DNA of 64,000 nucleotides from SVEL01 sp045125245 (GTDB taxonomy: Bacteria; Bacillota; Clostridia; Lachnospirales; Lachnospiraceae): positions 1-64,000 of the forward strand of contig JBGVNF010000063.1 in the NCBI GenBank assembly GCA_045125245.1. The letters are read 5' to 3'. The notes beneath the pieces are model-generated. The model was not told the origin of the DNA and ran no database searches. It worked only from the letters and a program-made list of their open reading frames with translations. Positions 34,038 to 42,723 of the stretch are shown one piece after another. The number at the start of each line of letters is the position of its first letter. Positions within the stretch are counted from its first letter, which is position 1. The position numbers and the translations under genes are program-made.

Positions 34038-35393
34038 ATGATGAGATCATTGTATTCTGGTGTTTCAGGACTTAAGGTTCACCAGACAGGTATGGACGTT
34101 ATTGGTAATAATATCGCTAACGTTAACACAGTAGGATTTAAGGCTCAGAGAGCAACATTTTCAGAATTATTCTATCAGACAACACAGTCAGCGTCTGGTC
34201 CAAATGCAGCTACATCAACTGGTGGACAGAATGCTAAGCAGATCGGTTTAGGATCTAACGTTGCCCAGATTTCTATTAATATTACAAATGAAGGTGGTTC
34301 ACAGTCTACAGGTAATGATACAGACCTTAAGATTAACGGACAGGAATTTTTTATAGTTCAAAAAGGTGGAGCTGATTATTACACAAAAGCTGGAAACTTT
34401 ACAACAGATGGATTTGGTAATCTTGTAACAGGTTCTGGTGGATATGTTATGGGATATACAGCTGAGAGAGATAACTTGACAGGTGATTTTGTACTTATGA
34501 CAGATGAGCTTAGACCATTATCTTTATATGGTGAGGATTATAAGCTTACATCACCAAACCAGACAACATCAGCAAAAATTACAGGTAATATTAATTCATC
34601 AGATGAAGACTTTACATCAGATGGTTTAGGTTATAAGACAGCAGATATGTATGTGTATGATTCATTAGGTAATACATATAATGTTCAGTTTAAGATTGAG
34701 CAGGATTTTGATAGTACAACAGGATATACATTATCTATTAACAAGATATTTAACGGAACAGAAGAAATCAAAACTATGGCTGCTAAATTCAATGGTACAG
34801 AGGATAGCATTCATGTGGATTTTGATCCTACAAAGGGAACAGTTATCAGTGAAAAGGATTTTAAATTATCAATATTTAAAGCTAATGCTGATGGAACAGC
34901 TTCGACAGATGTGGCAGATACATTCCCACAGGAGATAAATGTAAATCTTGGTGATATAACAAATTACGGAAGTGATTATTCAATAGTTGCCAATAAGGGT
35001 GATGGTACAATTGAAAATCAGGGTGCTGGTAAAGCAGTAGGTAAAATGATTAGTGTAGCTATTCAGACAGACGGAAAGATTATTTCATCTTATGATAATG
35101 GTGATACACTTTGTATAGGGCAGATTGCAGTAGCAAGCTTCGCTAATGCAGCAGGTCTTGAGAAGATTGGTGACAATCTTTTTGCTTCAACACTTAACTC
35201 TGGATTAGCTAATGTAAATGATGTAACTGCTTTCGGTGATGATATGTCAAGTGGTGTTCTTGAAATGTCAAATGTAGACCTTGCAAATGAATTTACAAAT
35301 ATGATCGTAACACAGAGAGGTTACCAGGCAAATTCAAGAGTAATAACAACTTCAGATACTATGATTGAGGAACTTTTAAACCTTAAGAGATAA
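34038..35393 (+). CDS. flgE: Flagellar hook protein FlgE
   Basis: The 451-residue hook subunit starts with MMRSLYSGVSGLKVHQTGMDVIGNNIANVNTVGFK-type rod/hook motif (core GVSGLKVHQTGMDVIGNNI) and ends with VDLANEFTNMIVTQRGYQANSRVI, both typical of FlgE. The middle FlgE D2 domain has GDFVLMTDELRPLSLYG and VYDSLGNTYNVQFK. AAGGAGG at 34022 leads to ATGATG; the first ATG, 34038, is used. It closes the hook gene group before a 218-base gap. Confidence 0.95.
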   Translation: MMRSLYSGVSGLKVHQTGMDVIGNNIANVNTVGFKAQRATFSELFYQTTQSASGPNAATSTGGQNAKQIGLGSNVAQISINITNEGGSQSTGNDTDLKINGQEFFIVQKGGADYYTKAGNFTTDGFGNLVTGSGGYVMGYTAERDNLTGDFVLMTDELRPLSLYGEDYKLTSPNQTTSAKITGNINSSDEDFTSDGLGYKTADMYVYDSLGNTYNVQFKIEQDFDSTTGYTLSINKIFNGTEEIKTMAAKFNGTEDSIHVDFDPTKGTVISEKDFKLSIFKANADGTASTDVADTFPQEINVNLGDITNYGSDYSIVANKGDGTIENQGAGKAVGKMISVAIQTDGKIISSYDNGDTLCIGQIAVASFANAAGLEKIGDNLFASTLNSGLANVNDVTAFGDDMSSGVLEMSNVDLANEFTNMIVTQRGYQANSRVITTSDTMIEELLNLKR

Positions 35394-35404
35394 TAAATAT
35401 GTGT

Positions 35405-35443
35405 AGGGATAGTTTGAAAAACGTTGATTTTTAGGCTATCCCT
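35405..35443 (+). terminator. Hairpin after flgE, possible weak terminator
   Basis: AGGGATAG (35405-35412) pairs with CTATCCCT (35436-35443) around a 23-base loop. It is followed by AAATTTA and not a T run, so it may only partly end transcription or stabilise the upstream message. Confidence 0.4.
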
Positions 35444-35527
35444 AAATTTAATTGCAGTTTAAAAATAATTAAGATTTACTTTTTAACTTAATTTTACAAA
35501 AAATATTAAAAAATTTGTTAAATATTG

Positions 35528-35556
35528 TTGGTAATTAACTAAAAATGTGGTATTAT
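35528..35556 (+). promoter_or_regulatory. Internal sigma-A promoter upstream of motA
   Basis: TTGGTA (35528-35533) and TATTAT (35551-35556) are separated by 17 bases in the only sizeable gap inside the locus. It may give motA, motB and the later switch, export and chemotaxis genes extra transcription. Confidence 0.55.
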
Positions 35557-35611
35557 ATTATAGATTGAAAGTATTTGAAATATAATGTGCAGATTGGCGG
35601 TGAAAAAATAG

Positions 35612-36412
35612 ATGGATATAGCTTCAATAATTGGCTTGGTTGTAGGTGCTATTGTAGTAGTTTTTGGTATTATTTTTGATGGTAAGGCTATTAATATGGG
35701 TTCGTTGATGAGCTTTTATGATTTGCCATCTATTATAATTACATGTGGAGGAAGTTTGGTAGGACTTCTTGCTATGAATAGCGTAGGAAGTTTTGTTAAT
35801 GGTTTCAAGAGTATTACGCTTGCTATAAAATTACAAAGCATAGACGAAAGCGAAACGATAAAGAAGATTATAGATTTATCTAATATTGCTAGAAAAGAAG
35901 GACTTCTTCAGCTTGAAGAGGCTGCAGGAGAACTTGAAGATCAGTTTATGAAGAAGGGTATTCTTCTTATAGTAGATGGTACTGATCCTGATTTAGTTAG
36001 AGCGATTCTGGAGACAGAATTATCATGTATAGAGGATAGACATAAGGGCACAATTGGTTTCTGGGAGGATTGGGCTTCTAATGCTCCTGCATGGGGTATG
36101 ATTGGAACGCTTATTGGACTTGTTAAGATGCTTGTAGATCTTAATGATCCAAGCTCTATTGGACCAGCTATGGCGGTTGCTCTTCTAACAACTCTTTATG
36201 GATCGCTTATTGCCAACTGGATTGCTACTCCGATAGCAAAGAAACTTTCTGCAAATAATGCAGCAGAGGTTAGAATGAAAGAAGTTATGATTGAAGGTCT
36301 TTTATCTATACAGGCAGGTGAAAACCCAAGAGTTATAGAAGAAAAACTTAAATCATTCTTGGCACCAGCTCAAAGAGATGCATTCGCAGAGAATGCTGAA
36401 GGTGGTGAGTAA
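35612..36412 (+). CDS. motA: Flagellar stator protein MotA
   Basis: The 266-residue membrane protein has four membrane helices, a large cytoplasmic loop (about residues 60-150) with charged residues that act on FliG, and the proline-bearing GMIGTLIGLVKML and GSLIANWIATPIAKKL helices of MotA. With MotB it forms the ion channel of the motor. GGCGGTG is a weak site before the ATG. motB follows after two bases. Confidence 0.95.
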   Translation: MDIASIIGLVVGAIVVVFGIIFDGKAINMGSLMSFYDLPSIIITCGGSLVGLLAMNSVGSFVNGFKSITLAIKLQSIDESETIKKIIDLSNIARKEGLLQLEEAAGELEDQFMKKGILLIVDGTDPDLVRAILETELSCIEDRHKGTIGFWEDWASNAPAWGMIGTLIGLVKMLVDLNDPSSIGPAMAVALLTTLYGSLIANWIATPIAKKLSANNAAEVRMKEVMIEGLLSIQAGENPRVIEEKLKSFLAPAQRDAFAENAEGGE

Positions 36413-36414
36413 GC

Positions 36415-37248
36415 ATGTCTAAAAAGAAGAAAGAAGCACCACCAGCGCCTGGCGCACCAGCCTGGATGGCAACCTTTAGTGATTTGATGAACTTGTTGCT
36501 TACATTCTTCATATTGTTATTCTCTATGTCATCTGTAGACGTAGCGAAGTTTGAAGAAATCGCAGCTTCACTTAATGCTAGCTTCAGTATTTTTGATAGT
36601 GGAGCACCAGCTATAACTGAGGGCGGTTTGATATCAAGTGGTGTAAGCCAGCTTAATCAGCTAGATAGTTACTATACATCTATGGGTACAAACAAGGATG
36701 AGGCTGATGGTGATGAAGATATTTCAGATGAAGAAGTAAAAGATAAATTTGATGAAATGCAGTCAGAGGCAACAGAAGAATTAGATGAAAAGGTCGAGGA
36801 AGACTTAGACGCAGAAGGTTTGTTGTCTGGTGAATACGAAGGTTTCATTGATATGGAGATTACATCCCAGTATGTAACATTGACTCTTAATGGTTCAGTG
36901 TTGTTTAATTCAGGTAGAGCTGAGATAAAGAAAGATGCGGCTGTATTTGTTGATAAATTAGGAGATGTTTTGAAGGGGTATAATGATAATCTCATAGAGA
37001 TTAGAGGTTATACCGATTCGGTTCCAGTTAGTGCAAGTAATAAGTATGCTGATAATATGGAATTATCTCAGGCTAGAGCTTATTCAGTTTACAAGTTCCT
37101 TGTAAATAGTAAGAATATGAGCGAAGAAAGTCTTGAGTGTTCTGGAAGAGGTGAACAGGAACCTATAGCTTCTAATGACACTGCAGAAGGACGAGCACTT
37201 AATAGAAGAGTAGAAATACGAATATATAGTATATTGACAAATAATTAG
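36415..37248 (+). CDS. motB: Flagellar stator protein MotB
   Basis: The 277-residue protein has one N-terminal helix with the ion-carrying Asp in PAWMATFSDLMNLLLTFFILL, and a C-terminal OmpA-like peptidoglycan-binding domain (NSGRAEIKKDA, IRGYTDSVPV, LSQARAYSVYKFLV, ALNRRVEIRI). The linker (about residues 85-130) is unusually acidic, with runs of Asp and Glu. It anchors the stator to the cell wall. Confidence 0.95.
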   Translation: MSKKKKEAPPAPGAPAWMATFSDLMNLLLTFFILLFSMSSVDVAKFEEIAASLNASFSIFDSGAPAITEGGLISSGVSQLNQLDSYYTSMGTNKDEADGDEDISDEEVKDKFDEMQSEATEELDEKVEEDLDAEGLLSGEYEGFIDMEITSQYVTLTLNGSVLFNSGRAEIKKDAAVFVDKLGDVLKGYNDNLIEIRGYTDSVPVSASNKYADNMELSQARAYSVYKFLVNSKNMSEESLECSGRGEQEPIASNDTAEGRALNRRVEIRIYSILTNN

Positions 37249-37266
37249 AAAGGCTTGGTGTGACAT

Positions 37267-37791
37267 ATGAAAAAAGGGCTAATTAATTTAATATTATTAG
37301 TACTTATGATAACAAATGTAGCTTTAACTGCCATATTGGTATTTGCTGTAGTGCCAGCTATGAATTCAACTACAGAATTGGTTGGTAAGGTAGCAAAGGC
37401 TATCGATTTAGAAAAGGAGCTTAAGGATCAGAAAAATGAGACCATAAGCATTGATAAAACTGCTACATATACATTTTCAGAGAAGATGCCAATCTTACTT
37501 AAAACATCAGATAATGGTGATCAGAATTTCGCGCAGATTCAAGTAACACTTACACTTAATACAGAAGATGAAGCTTATAAGAAATATGAAGGTAAGCTTA
37601 GCGAGAATGAAAATCTTATGATGATTGAAGTTAATAGAGTTTTAGGTGGATATACTGCAGAGCAGTTATCAGATGCTGAGATTAAGGATCAGGCTACTAA
37701 GGAAATTAGAGATGCCCTTAGAGATTTGTTTAATGAAACTGAATTTATCTATAGTGTAGGATTTAGTAGCTTTGTTATAGTTCCTAGATAA
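37267..37791 (+). CDS. fliL: Flagellar basal body-associated protein FliL
   Basis: The 174-residue protein has one N-terminal membrane helix (residues about 5-30) and an extracytoplasmic FliL domain ending in IRDALRDLFNETEFIYSVGFSSFVIV. FliL surrounds and supports the stator. It follows motB after 18 bases, with AAAGGCTTGG as a modest site. Confidence 0.88.
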   Translation: MKKGLINLILLVLMITNVALTAILVFAVVPAMNSTTELVGKVAKAIDLEKELKDQKNETISIDKTATYTFSEKMPILLKTSDNGDQNFAQIQVTLTLNTEDEAYKKYEGKLSENENLMMIEVNRVLGGYTAEQLSDAEIKDQATKEIRDALRDLFNETEFIYSVGFSSFVIVPR

Positions 37792-37831
37792 TATTATATT
37801 GACATAGAAGAATTGACGAGGAGGTGAAGAT

Positions 37832-38812
37832 GTGAGTGAGGTATTATCTCAAAGTGAAATAGATAATCTGTTGAAGGCTTTGAGTACTGGTGAACTGGAT
37901 GCTGAAGAATATAAAAATAAAGATGAAAAACAAGTAAAGATATATGATTTCAAGCGTCCTTCAAAATTCTCAAAGGAACATCTTCGTACCTTGGAGATTA
38001 TCTTTGAACATTATGGAAGATTGCTTTATACGAATCTTCCAGCATATTTAAGAAAAACAGTTTCTGTAGATGTTGTAAGCTCGGAAGCACTTATTTATTC
38101 AGAGTTTTCAAACGCTTTATCTAACCCAGTATTGCTTGGTATTATAGATGCCAATCCTATGAACGGTAAGATAATAATGGAACTTGGTACTAATCTTGGA
38201 TATGCCATAATAGATAGAATGCTTGGTGGTTCAGGCGTTTCATTGGAAAAGAAAAGAGAGTTTTCTGAGATAGAGATTATTATTATAGAAAGATTTCTGT
38301 CGATATGTATAGATTTGCTGAGAGAGCCTTGGCAAAATGTAGTTGCGATTAAGCCCCGACTTGAAAGAATTGAGACAAACCCACAGTTTGCGCAGATTAT
38401 TTCACCACAGGAGATGATGTCAATTGTTACATTATCTATAAAAATTGGTGATGTAGAGGGACTTATGAATATATGTCTTCCATTTGATACATTGGAAGAT
38501 GTTATGGATAAGCTTAATACTAAGTATTGGTTCTCAACTATGAAAGAAAAAGATGAGAATACATACGAAGATATTATTGAAACACTTATTTCAAAAGCTG
38601 AAATACCAATTAAAGCCACTCTTGGAAAGAGTCAAATTTCTGTAAATGATTTTGTTAATTTACAAAAAGGTGATATAATTCGATTAGATTCACTTGTAGG
38701 ACAGGAATTACAGGTTTATGTTGGAAATATAAAGAAATTTACCGCCTTACCGGGTTCATCAGATGATAAATACGCGGTAAGAGTTACATCAATAATTAGG
38801 GAGGAGCAATAA
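37832..38812 (+). CDS. fliM: Flagellar motor switch protein FliM
   Basis: The 326-residue switch protein has the N-terminal CheY-P-binding motif LSQSEIDNLLKAL (residues 4-16), the CheC-like middle domain, and the C-terminal SpoA domain (LGKSQISVNDFVNLQKGDIIRLD). It starts at GTG 37832 after GAGGAGGTGA. fliY follows after one base. CheY-P binding to this motif controls the turning direction. Confidence 0.96.
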   Translation: MSEVLSQSEIDNLLKALSTGELDAEEYKNKDEKQVKIYDFKRPSKFSKEHLRTLEIIFEHYGRLLYTNLPAYLRKTVSVDVVSSEALIYSEFSNALSNPVLLGIIDANPMNGKIIMELGTNLGYAIIDRMLGGSGVSLEKKREFSEIEIIIIERFLSICIDLLREPWQNVVAIKPRLERIETNPQFAQIISPQEMMSIVTLSIKIGDVEGLMNICLPFDTLEDVMDKLNTKYWFSTMKEKDENTYEDIIETLISKAEIPIKATLGKSQISVNDFVNLQKGDIIRLDSLVGQELQVYVGNIKKFTALPGSSDDKYAVRVTSIIREEQ

Positions 38813-38813
38813 A

Positions 38814-40058
38814 ATGGACGGAATGCTGTCACAGGAAGAAATAAACGCCTTATTAAGCGGAATGGATACTACAGCAGCTGAAAGTGCATATGAAGCAGAA
38901 GCGCTTAGTGATATGGAAAAAGATATCATGGGTGAAATTGCCAACATAAGCATGGGAACGGCGGCAACTACATTATCTTCCCTTGTTAATCAGAAGGTGG
39001 ATATTACTACACCAATGGTTGATTACTCACACTGGGATGAATTGGTTTCACAGTATGACAGACCGTGTGTATTTTTACAAATATCATATAGAGAAGGCCT
39101 TAGTGGAAATAACGTTCTTATTCTCAAAGACCGCGACGTTAAGATTATCGCAGACCTTATGATGGGTGGCGATGGTTTAAATACAGACGGTGAGATAGGA
39201 GATTTACATTTAAGTGCTATTAGTGAGGCTATGAACCAGATGATGGGTTCATCTGCCACATCCCTATCTTCTATGCTTAATATGAAGATAGATATCAGCC
39301 CACCAACAGCTAGTTTAATTGATTTAAATGATGCAGTGGATGAAGCGGATATTACAGACTTTCTTAAGGGAGGGTTTGTTAAAATATCATTTAAGATGAC
39401 TATCGGCGAATTAGTTGATAGTGAGATTATGCAATTATATCCGGTTGAGTTCTGTAGAGAACTTTGTGGTAAATTTACATCGGGAACAGATTCAGAGCCT
39501 GCTCCTGAACCACCGGCGCCAGCACCAGCACCAGCGCCAGCACCGGCACCAGCACCAGCACCGACACCAGCACCTGCGGCAATGGAACAGCAGCCAATGC
39601 CACAGCAGATGGATATGTCGATGATGGGTGGATACCCAATGCAGCAGATGGGTATGGGAATGCCGATGCAACCAGGTATGATGGGTGGTATGCCTATGGG
39701 TATGGGTATGCCAATGCCAGGCAATCAAATGATGGGTGGATTCATGCAGACACCTATGCAGGAAGTAAATGTACAGACTGCACAGTTCCAGGCATTCTCG
39801 CCAGATTTGGTAGCAGAGAATCAGAGAGAGAATATCAATCTTATTATGGATGTGCCTCTTGAAGTTACTGTAGAGCTTGGTAGAACAACAAAATCAATTC
39901 AAGACATACTTGAATTTGCACCAGGAACAATCATTGAACTTGATAAAATTGCAGGTGAGCCAATTGATGTACTTGTTAATGGCAAGTATGTTGCAAGAGG
40001 TGAAGTTGTAGTTATCGAAGAAAACTTTGGTGTAAGAGTTACAGAAATTATTAAATAA
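38814..40058 (+). CDS. fliY: Flagellar motor switch phosphatase FliY
   Basis: The 414-residue protein begins with a FliM-like motif (MLSQEEINALLSGM). Two CheC-type phosphatase motifs follow, each with E-x2-N and a Pro 23 residues after the Asn (EIANISMG... and EAMNQMMG...), so both sites look able to dephosphorylate CheY-P. A long linker (about residues 220-320) is first Pro-Ala repeats and then Met/Gly/Gln-rich. The C-terminus is a FliN-type SpoA domain. This is the FliY form of FliN seen in B. subtilis, with a strikingly long linker. AGGAGCAAT lies before the ATG. Confidence 0.94.
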   Translation: MDGMLSQEEINALLSGMDTTAAESAYEAEALSDMEKDIMGEIANISMGTAATTLSSLVNQKVDITTPMVDYSHWDELVSQYDRPCVFLQISYREGLSGNNVLILKDRDVKIIADLMMGGDGLNTDGEIGDLHLSAISEAMNQMMGSSATSLSSMLNMKIDISPPTASLIDLNDAVDEADITDFLKGGFVKISFKMTIGELVDSEIMQLYPVEFCRELCGKFTSGTDSEPAPEPPAPAPAPAPAPAPAPAPTPAPAAMEQQPMPQQMDMSMMGGYPMQQMGMGMPMQPGMMGGMPMGMGMPMPGNQMMGGFMQTPMQEVNVQTAQFQAFSPDLVAENQRENINLIMDVPLEVTVELGRTTKSIQDILEFAPGTIIELDKIAGEPIDVLVNGKYVARGEVVVIEENFGVRVTEIIK

Positions 40059-40083
40059 TTTTTTGATAGGAGAGATAAAAGTT

Positions 40084-40446
40084 ATGGCAAAGAACATTTT
40101 AATTTGTGATGATGCGGCATTCATGCGAATGATGATTAAAGACATTTTGACAAAGAATGGTTACAACATTGCAGGTGAAGCGGAGAATGGCAAGGTTGCT
40201 GTTGATAAGTATGCCGAGACAAAGCCTGACTTAGTTATGATGGATATTACAATGCCAGAAATGGATGGTATTCAGGCGCTTAAGAAGATTAAGGAAAACG
40301 ATCCAGGAGCAACTGTTATTATGTGTTCAGCTATGGGTCAGCAGGCGATGGTTATTGAGTCTATTCAGTCAGGAGCAAAAGACTTTATCGTTAAGCCATT
40401 CCAGGCAGATAGAGTTCTCGAAGCTGTTAAGAAGGTATTAGGATAA
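40084..40446 (+). CDS. cheY: Chemotaxis response regulator CheY
   Basis: The 120-residue single-domain regulator has the acidic pocket Asp9-Asp10, phosphoacceptor Asp54 (MMDITMP), Ser82 and Lys104 (VKPF). Phosphorylated by CheA, it binds FliM and is dephosphorylated by FliY and CheC. The ATG at 40084 follows ATAGGAGAG. Its place after fliY in the locus is as in B. subtilis. Confidence 0.95.
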   Translation: MAKNILICDDAAFMRMMIKDILTKNGYNIAGEAENGKVAVDKYAETKPDLVMMDITMPEMDGIQALKKIKENDPGATVIMCSAMGQQAMVIESIQSGAKDFIVKPFQADRVLEAVKKVLG

Positions 40447-40452
40447 TATCGT

Positions 40453-40806
40453 ATGGATGCATTTATTAAGCTTATTGTTTCAATTTTGATATTTGTGTTT
40501 GTACTTGTGCTTACACGAATTACTACGGTATATATTGCTAAGCTCCAGAAAACTGGTATGGCAGGGGATAATATCACTGTTATTGAAACACAGAGGCTTT
40601 CAAACACAAAGTATTTGCATATTGTGAAAATAGGTGAAGAGTACTTTGCGCTGGCATCAGGCAAAGATACTGTGTCCTTCATTAGTAAGATAGATTCGCA
40701 GGGGCTTAAGTTGCCCCTGGAGAATCTGGATGAAGACGGGGGAAAGTCAGCTATGACATTTGCAAATGTATTAGAAAAATTCAGAAAGAAACAAGATAAA
40801 GAGTAA
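40453..40806 (+). CDS. fliO: Flagellar biosynthetic protein FliO
   Basis: The 117-residue protein has an N-terminal membrane helix (residues about 5-27) and a short cytoplasmic FliO domain (ETQRLSNTKYLHIVKIGEEYFALASGKD). FliO helps assemble FliP in the export gate. It lies between cheY and fliP, the usual Firmicutes order. Confidence 0.88.
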   Translation: MDAFIKLIVSILIFVFVLVLTRITTVYIAKLQKTGMAGDNITVIETQRLSNTKYLHIVKIGEEYFALASGKDTVSFISKIDSQGLKLPLENLDEDGGKSAMTFANVLEKFRKKQDKE

Positions 40807-40820
40807 GGTATGGCAGGCTT

Positions 40821-41645
40821 ATGAAGAAGAAATTATTAAGAATACTGTGTCTTATCCTTTTTGTGTTTTGCTTAACAAGCTCTGGAAGCACAACAGTATA
40901 TGCTACAGAGGTTCAGGAGGGCGACGATACAGCAGGAGAGGATACAAACACAATTATAGATGCTGATCCTTCTGATTCAGAGGTTCTAGGAATAACTATA
41001 GGAACAGATTCTGAAAGTGTAAGCAGTGCCCTACAGATAGTTATTGTATTGACGGTTATTTCGTTATGCCCGTCAATACTTGTTATGTTAACATCTTTTA
41101 CAAGAATACTTGTAGTTATGCACTTTACCAGAAGTGCGCTGAACACACAGTCAGCACCGCCAAATCAGGTATTGATTGGTATTTCATTGTTTTTAACAAT
41201 ATTTATAATGGGACCAACCTTTAGTGAAATATACGAAGAGGCGTATGTTCCATTTAGCAATGAAGAGATTAATCAAGAAGAATTCTTTGATAAGGCTATG
41301 GATCCACTTAGAGAATTTATGTTTAGGCAGGTAGATGAAAAGGATTTAAATTCTATGTGTGAAATTGGTGGAGTTACAGAGGTTAAGGATGTCAAAGAGG
41401 ATGTACCCACATCTGTTTTAATTCCAGCATTTATAATAAGCGAACTCAGAACAGCATTTTGGATTGGTTTTCTGATTTTTGTGCCGTTCTTAGTTATAGA
41501 TATGGTCGTGTCATCAACGCTTATGTCTATGGGTATGATGATGCTTCCGCCAACAACAATATCTATGCCGTTTAAGATATTATTGTTTGTCTTAGCGGAC
41601 GGTTGGAACCTGATAATTATAAATCTTGTACAGACGTTTAAGTGA
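40821..41645 (+). CDS. fliP: Flagellar export gate protein FliP
   Basis: The 274-residue protein has a cleavable signal peptide (about residues 1-29, ending TVYATE), then the FliP core: LTVISLCPSILVMLTSFTRI, PPNQVLIGISLFLT, ELRTAFWIGFLIFVPFLVIDMVV and SMGMMMLPPTTISMPFKI. FliP forms the ring of the export gate with FliQ and FliR. The ribosome binding site is weak. Confidence 0.96.
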   Translation: MKKKLLRILCLILFVFCLTSSGSTTVYATEVQEGDDTAGEDTNTIIDADPSDSEVLGITIGTDSESVSSALQIVIVLTVISLCPSILVMLTSFTRILVVMHFTRSALNTQSAPPNQVLIGISLFLTIFIMGPTFSEIYEEAYVPFSNEEINQEEFFDKAMDPLREFMFRQVDEKDLNSMCEIGGVTEVKDVKEDVPTSVLIPAFIISELRTAFWIGFLIFVPFLVIDMVVSSTLMSMGMMMLPPTTISMPFKILLFVLADGWNLIIINLVQTFK

Positions 41646-41661
41646 CGGTAGGAGGTAGTTT

Positions 41662-41928
41662 ATGACAGTTGAAGCTGTTTTAGATGTTGCCATAGAAACT
41701 ATATGGACAATCATTATTACTTCGGCACCACTTCTTATTGTTTCGCTTATAGTGGGTCTTGTTATAAGTATATTTCAGGCGGTTACATCTATTCAGGAGC
41801 AAACGCTCACATTTGTACCGAAGATATTAGCCATATTTATCTGTATTTTAATATTTGGACCATTTATCCTAAATACAATAGTAGATTTTATGACTGAACT
41901 TTGGAACAGTTTTGGAGATTATTTGTAA
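41662..41928 (+). CDS. fliQ: Flagellar export gate protein FliQ
   Basis: The 88-residue protein has two membrane helices with the FliQ motif PLLIVSLIVGLVISIFQAVTSIQEQTLTFVPK (core VGLVISIFQAVTSIQEQTL). GTAGGAGGT lies before the ATG. Its TAA stop overlaps the ATG of fliR by one base. Confidence 0.95.
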   Translation: MTVEAVLDVAIETIWTIIITSAPLLIVSLIVGLVISIFQAVTSIQEQTLTFVPKILAIFICILIFGPFILNTIVDFMTELWNSFGDYL

Positions 41929-42707
41929 TGAATATTGACGTTGTTATTTCACAGCAGGATATAGAATATTTTATATTAATATTGGTAAGAATTACATCAT
42001 TTGTTTTTTTAGCCCCCTTTTTTGGAATGACGAACACACCAACACAGACCAAATTGGGGCTCTCTGTTTTTTTAACACTTATTATGTACAGTATTTTACC
42101 AGAGATGACAGTAGAGTACACATCACTTCTGGAATATTCTGCCATAGTTGTAAAAGAGGCTGCAGCCGGTCTACTTATAGGCTTCTCGGCTTATATATGT
42201 AGCAATATTATATTGTTTGCAGGTAGAATGATAGATATGGACATGGGTTTGGCAATGGCCAGCATGTTTGATCCTACTACTATGCAGATGTCGACTATTA
42301 CAGGCTCTTTATACAATAATTTAATAATGCTATTGATGTTAGTATCTGATATGCATGTATTTTTACTTAGTGCTATAAAGGATTCATTTTCTTTGATAAG
42401 CATTGGTAATATGAAGATAAATGCAAGTATGTATGATACGATGATAGGCTTTTTAACAAACTATTTTGTAATAGGTTTTAGAATTGTATTACCGATATTT
42501 GTCGCGATTTTGATACTTAACTGTGCGTTAGGTATTATGACAAAAATTGCACCACAGATACATATGTTTTCCATTGGTATTCAAATAAAGGTAATAGGAG
42601 GCTTAATTATACTATTTTTGATAGTACCGCTCCTTCCTACAGTTGCAAGCTTTATATTTAGAGTTATGCAGGAAATGGTTATTTTGGTAATGAAAGGAAT
42701 GCAATAA
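41928..42707 (+). CDS. fliR: Flagellar export gate protein FliR
   Basis: The 259-residue protein has about six membrane helices with the FliR features LVRITSFVFLAPFFG and MDMGLAMASMFDP. The ATG at 41928 overlaps the fliQ stop (TAATG), which suggests translational coupling; an in-frame ATG at 41901 lies inside fliQ and is less likely. It forms the export gate with FliP and FliQ. Confidence 0.93.
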   Translation: MNIDVVISQQDIEYFILILVRITSFVFLAPFFGMTNTPTQTKLGLSVFLTLIMYSILPEMTVEYTSLLEYSAIVVKEAAAGLLIGFSAYICSNIILFAGRMIDMDMGLAMASMFDPTTMQMSTITGSLYNNLIMLLMLVSDMHVFLLSAIKDSFSLISIGNMKINASMYDTMIGFLTNYFVIGFRIVLPIFVAILILNCALGIMTKIAPQIHMFSIGIQIKVIGGLIILFLIVPLLPTVASFIFRVMQEMVILVMKGMQ

Positions 42708-42723
42708 GGTGGATACTGAATAT

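Noticed and set aside
39023..39724. Minus-strand open frame opposite fliY
   Set aside because: It mirrors the Pro-Ala and Met-Gly repeats of fliY and encodes only low-complexity Gly/Ala/Ile sequence.
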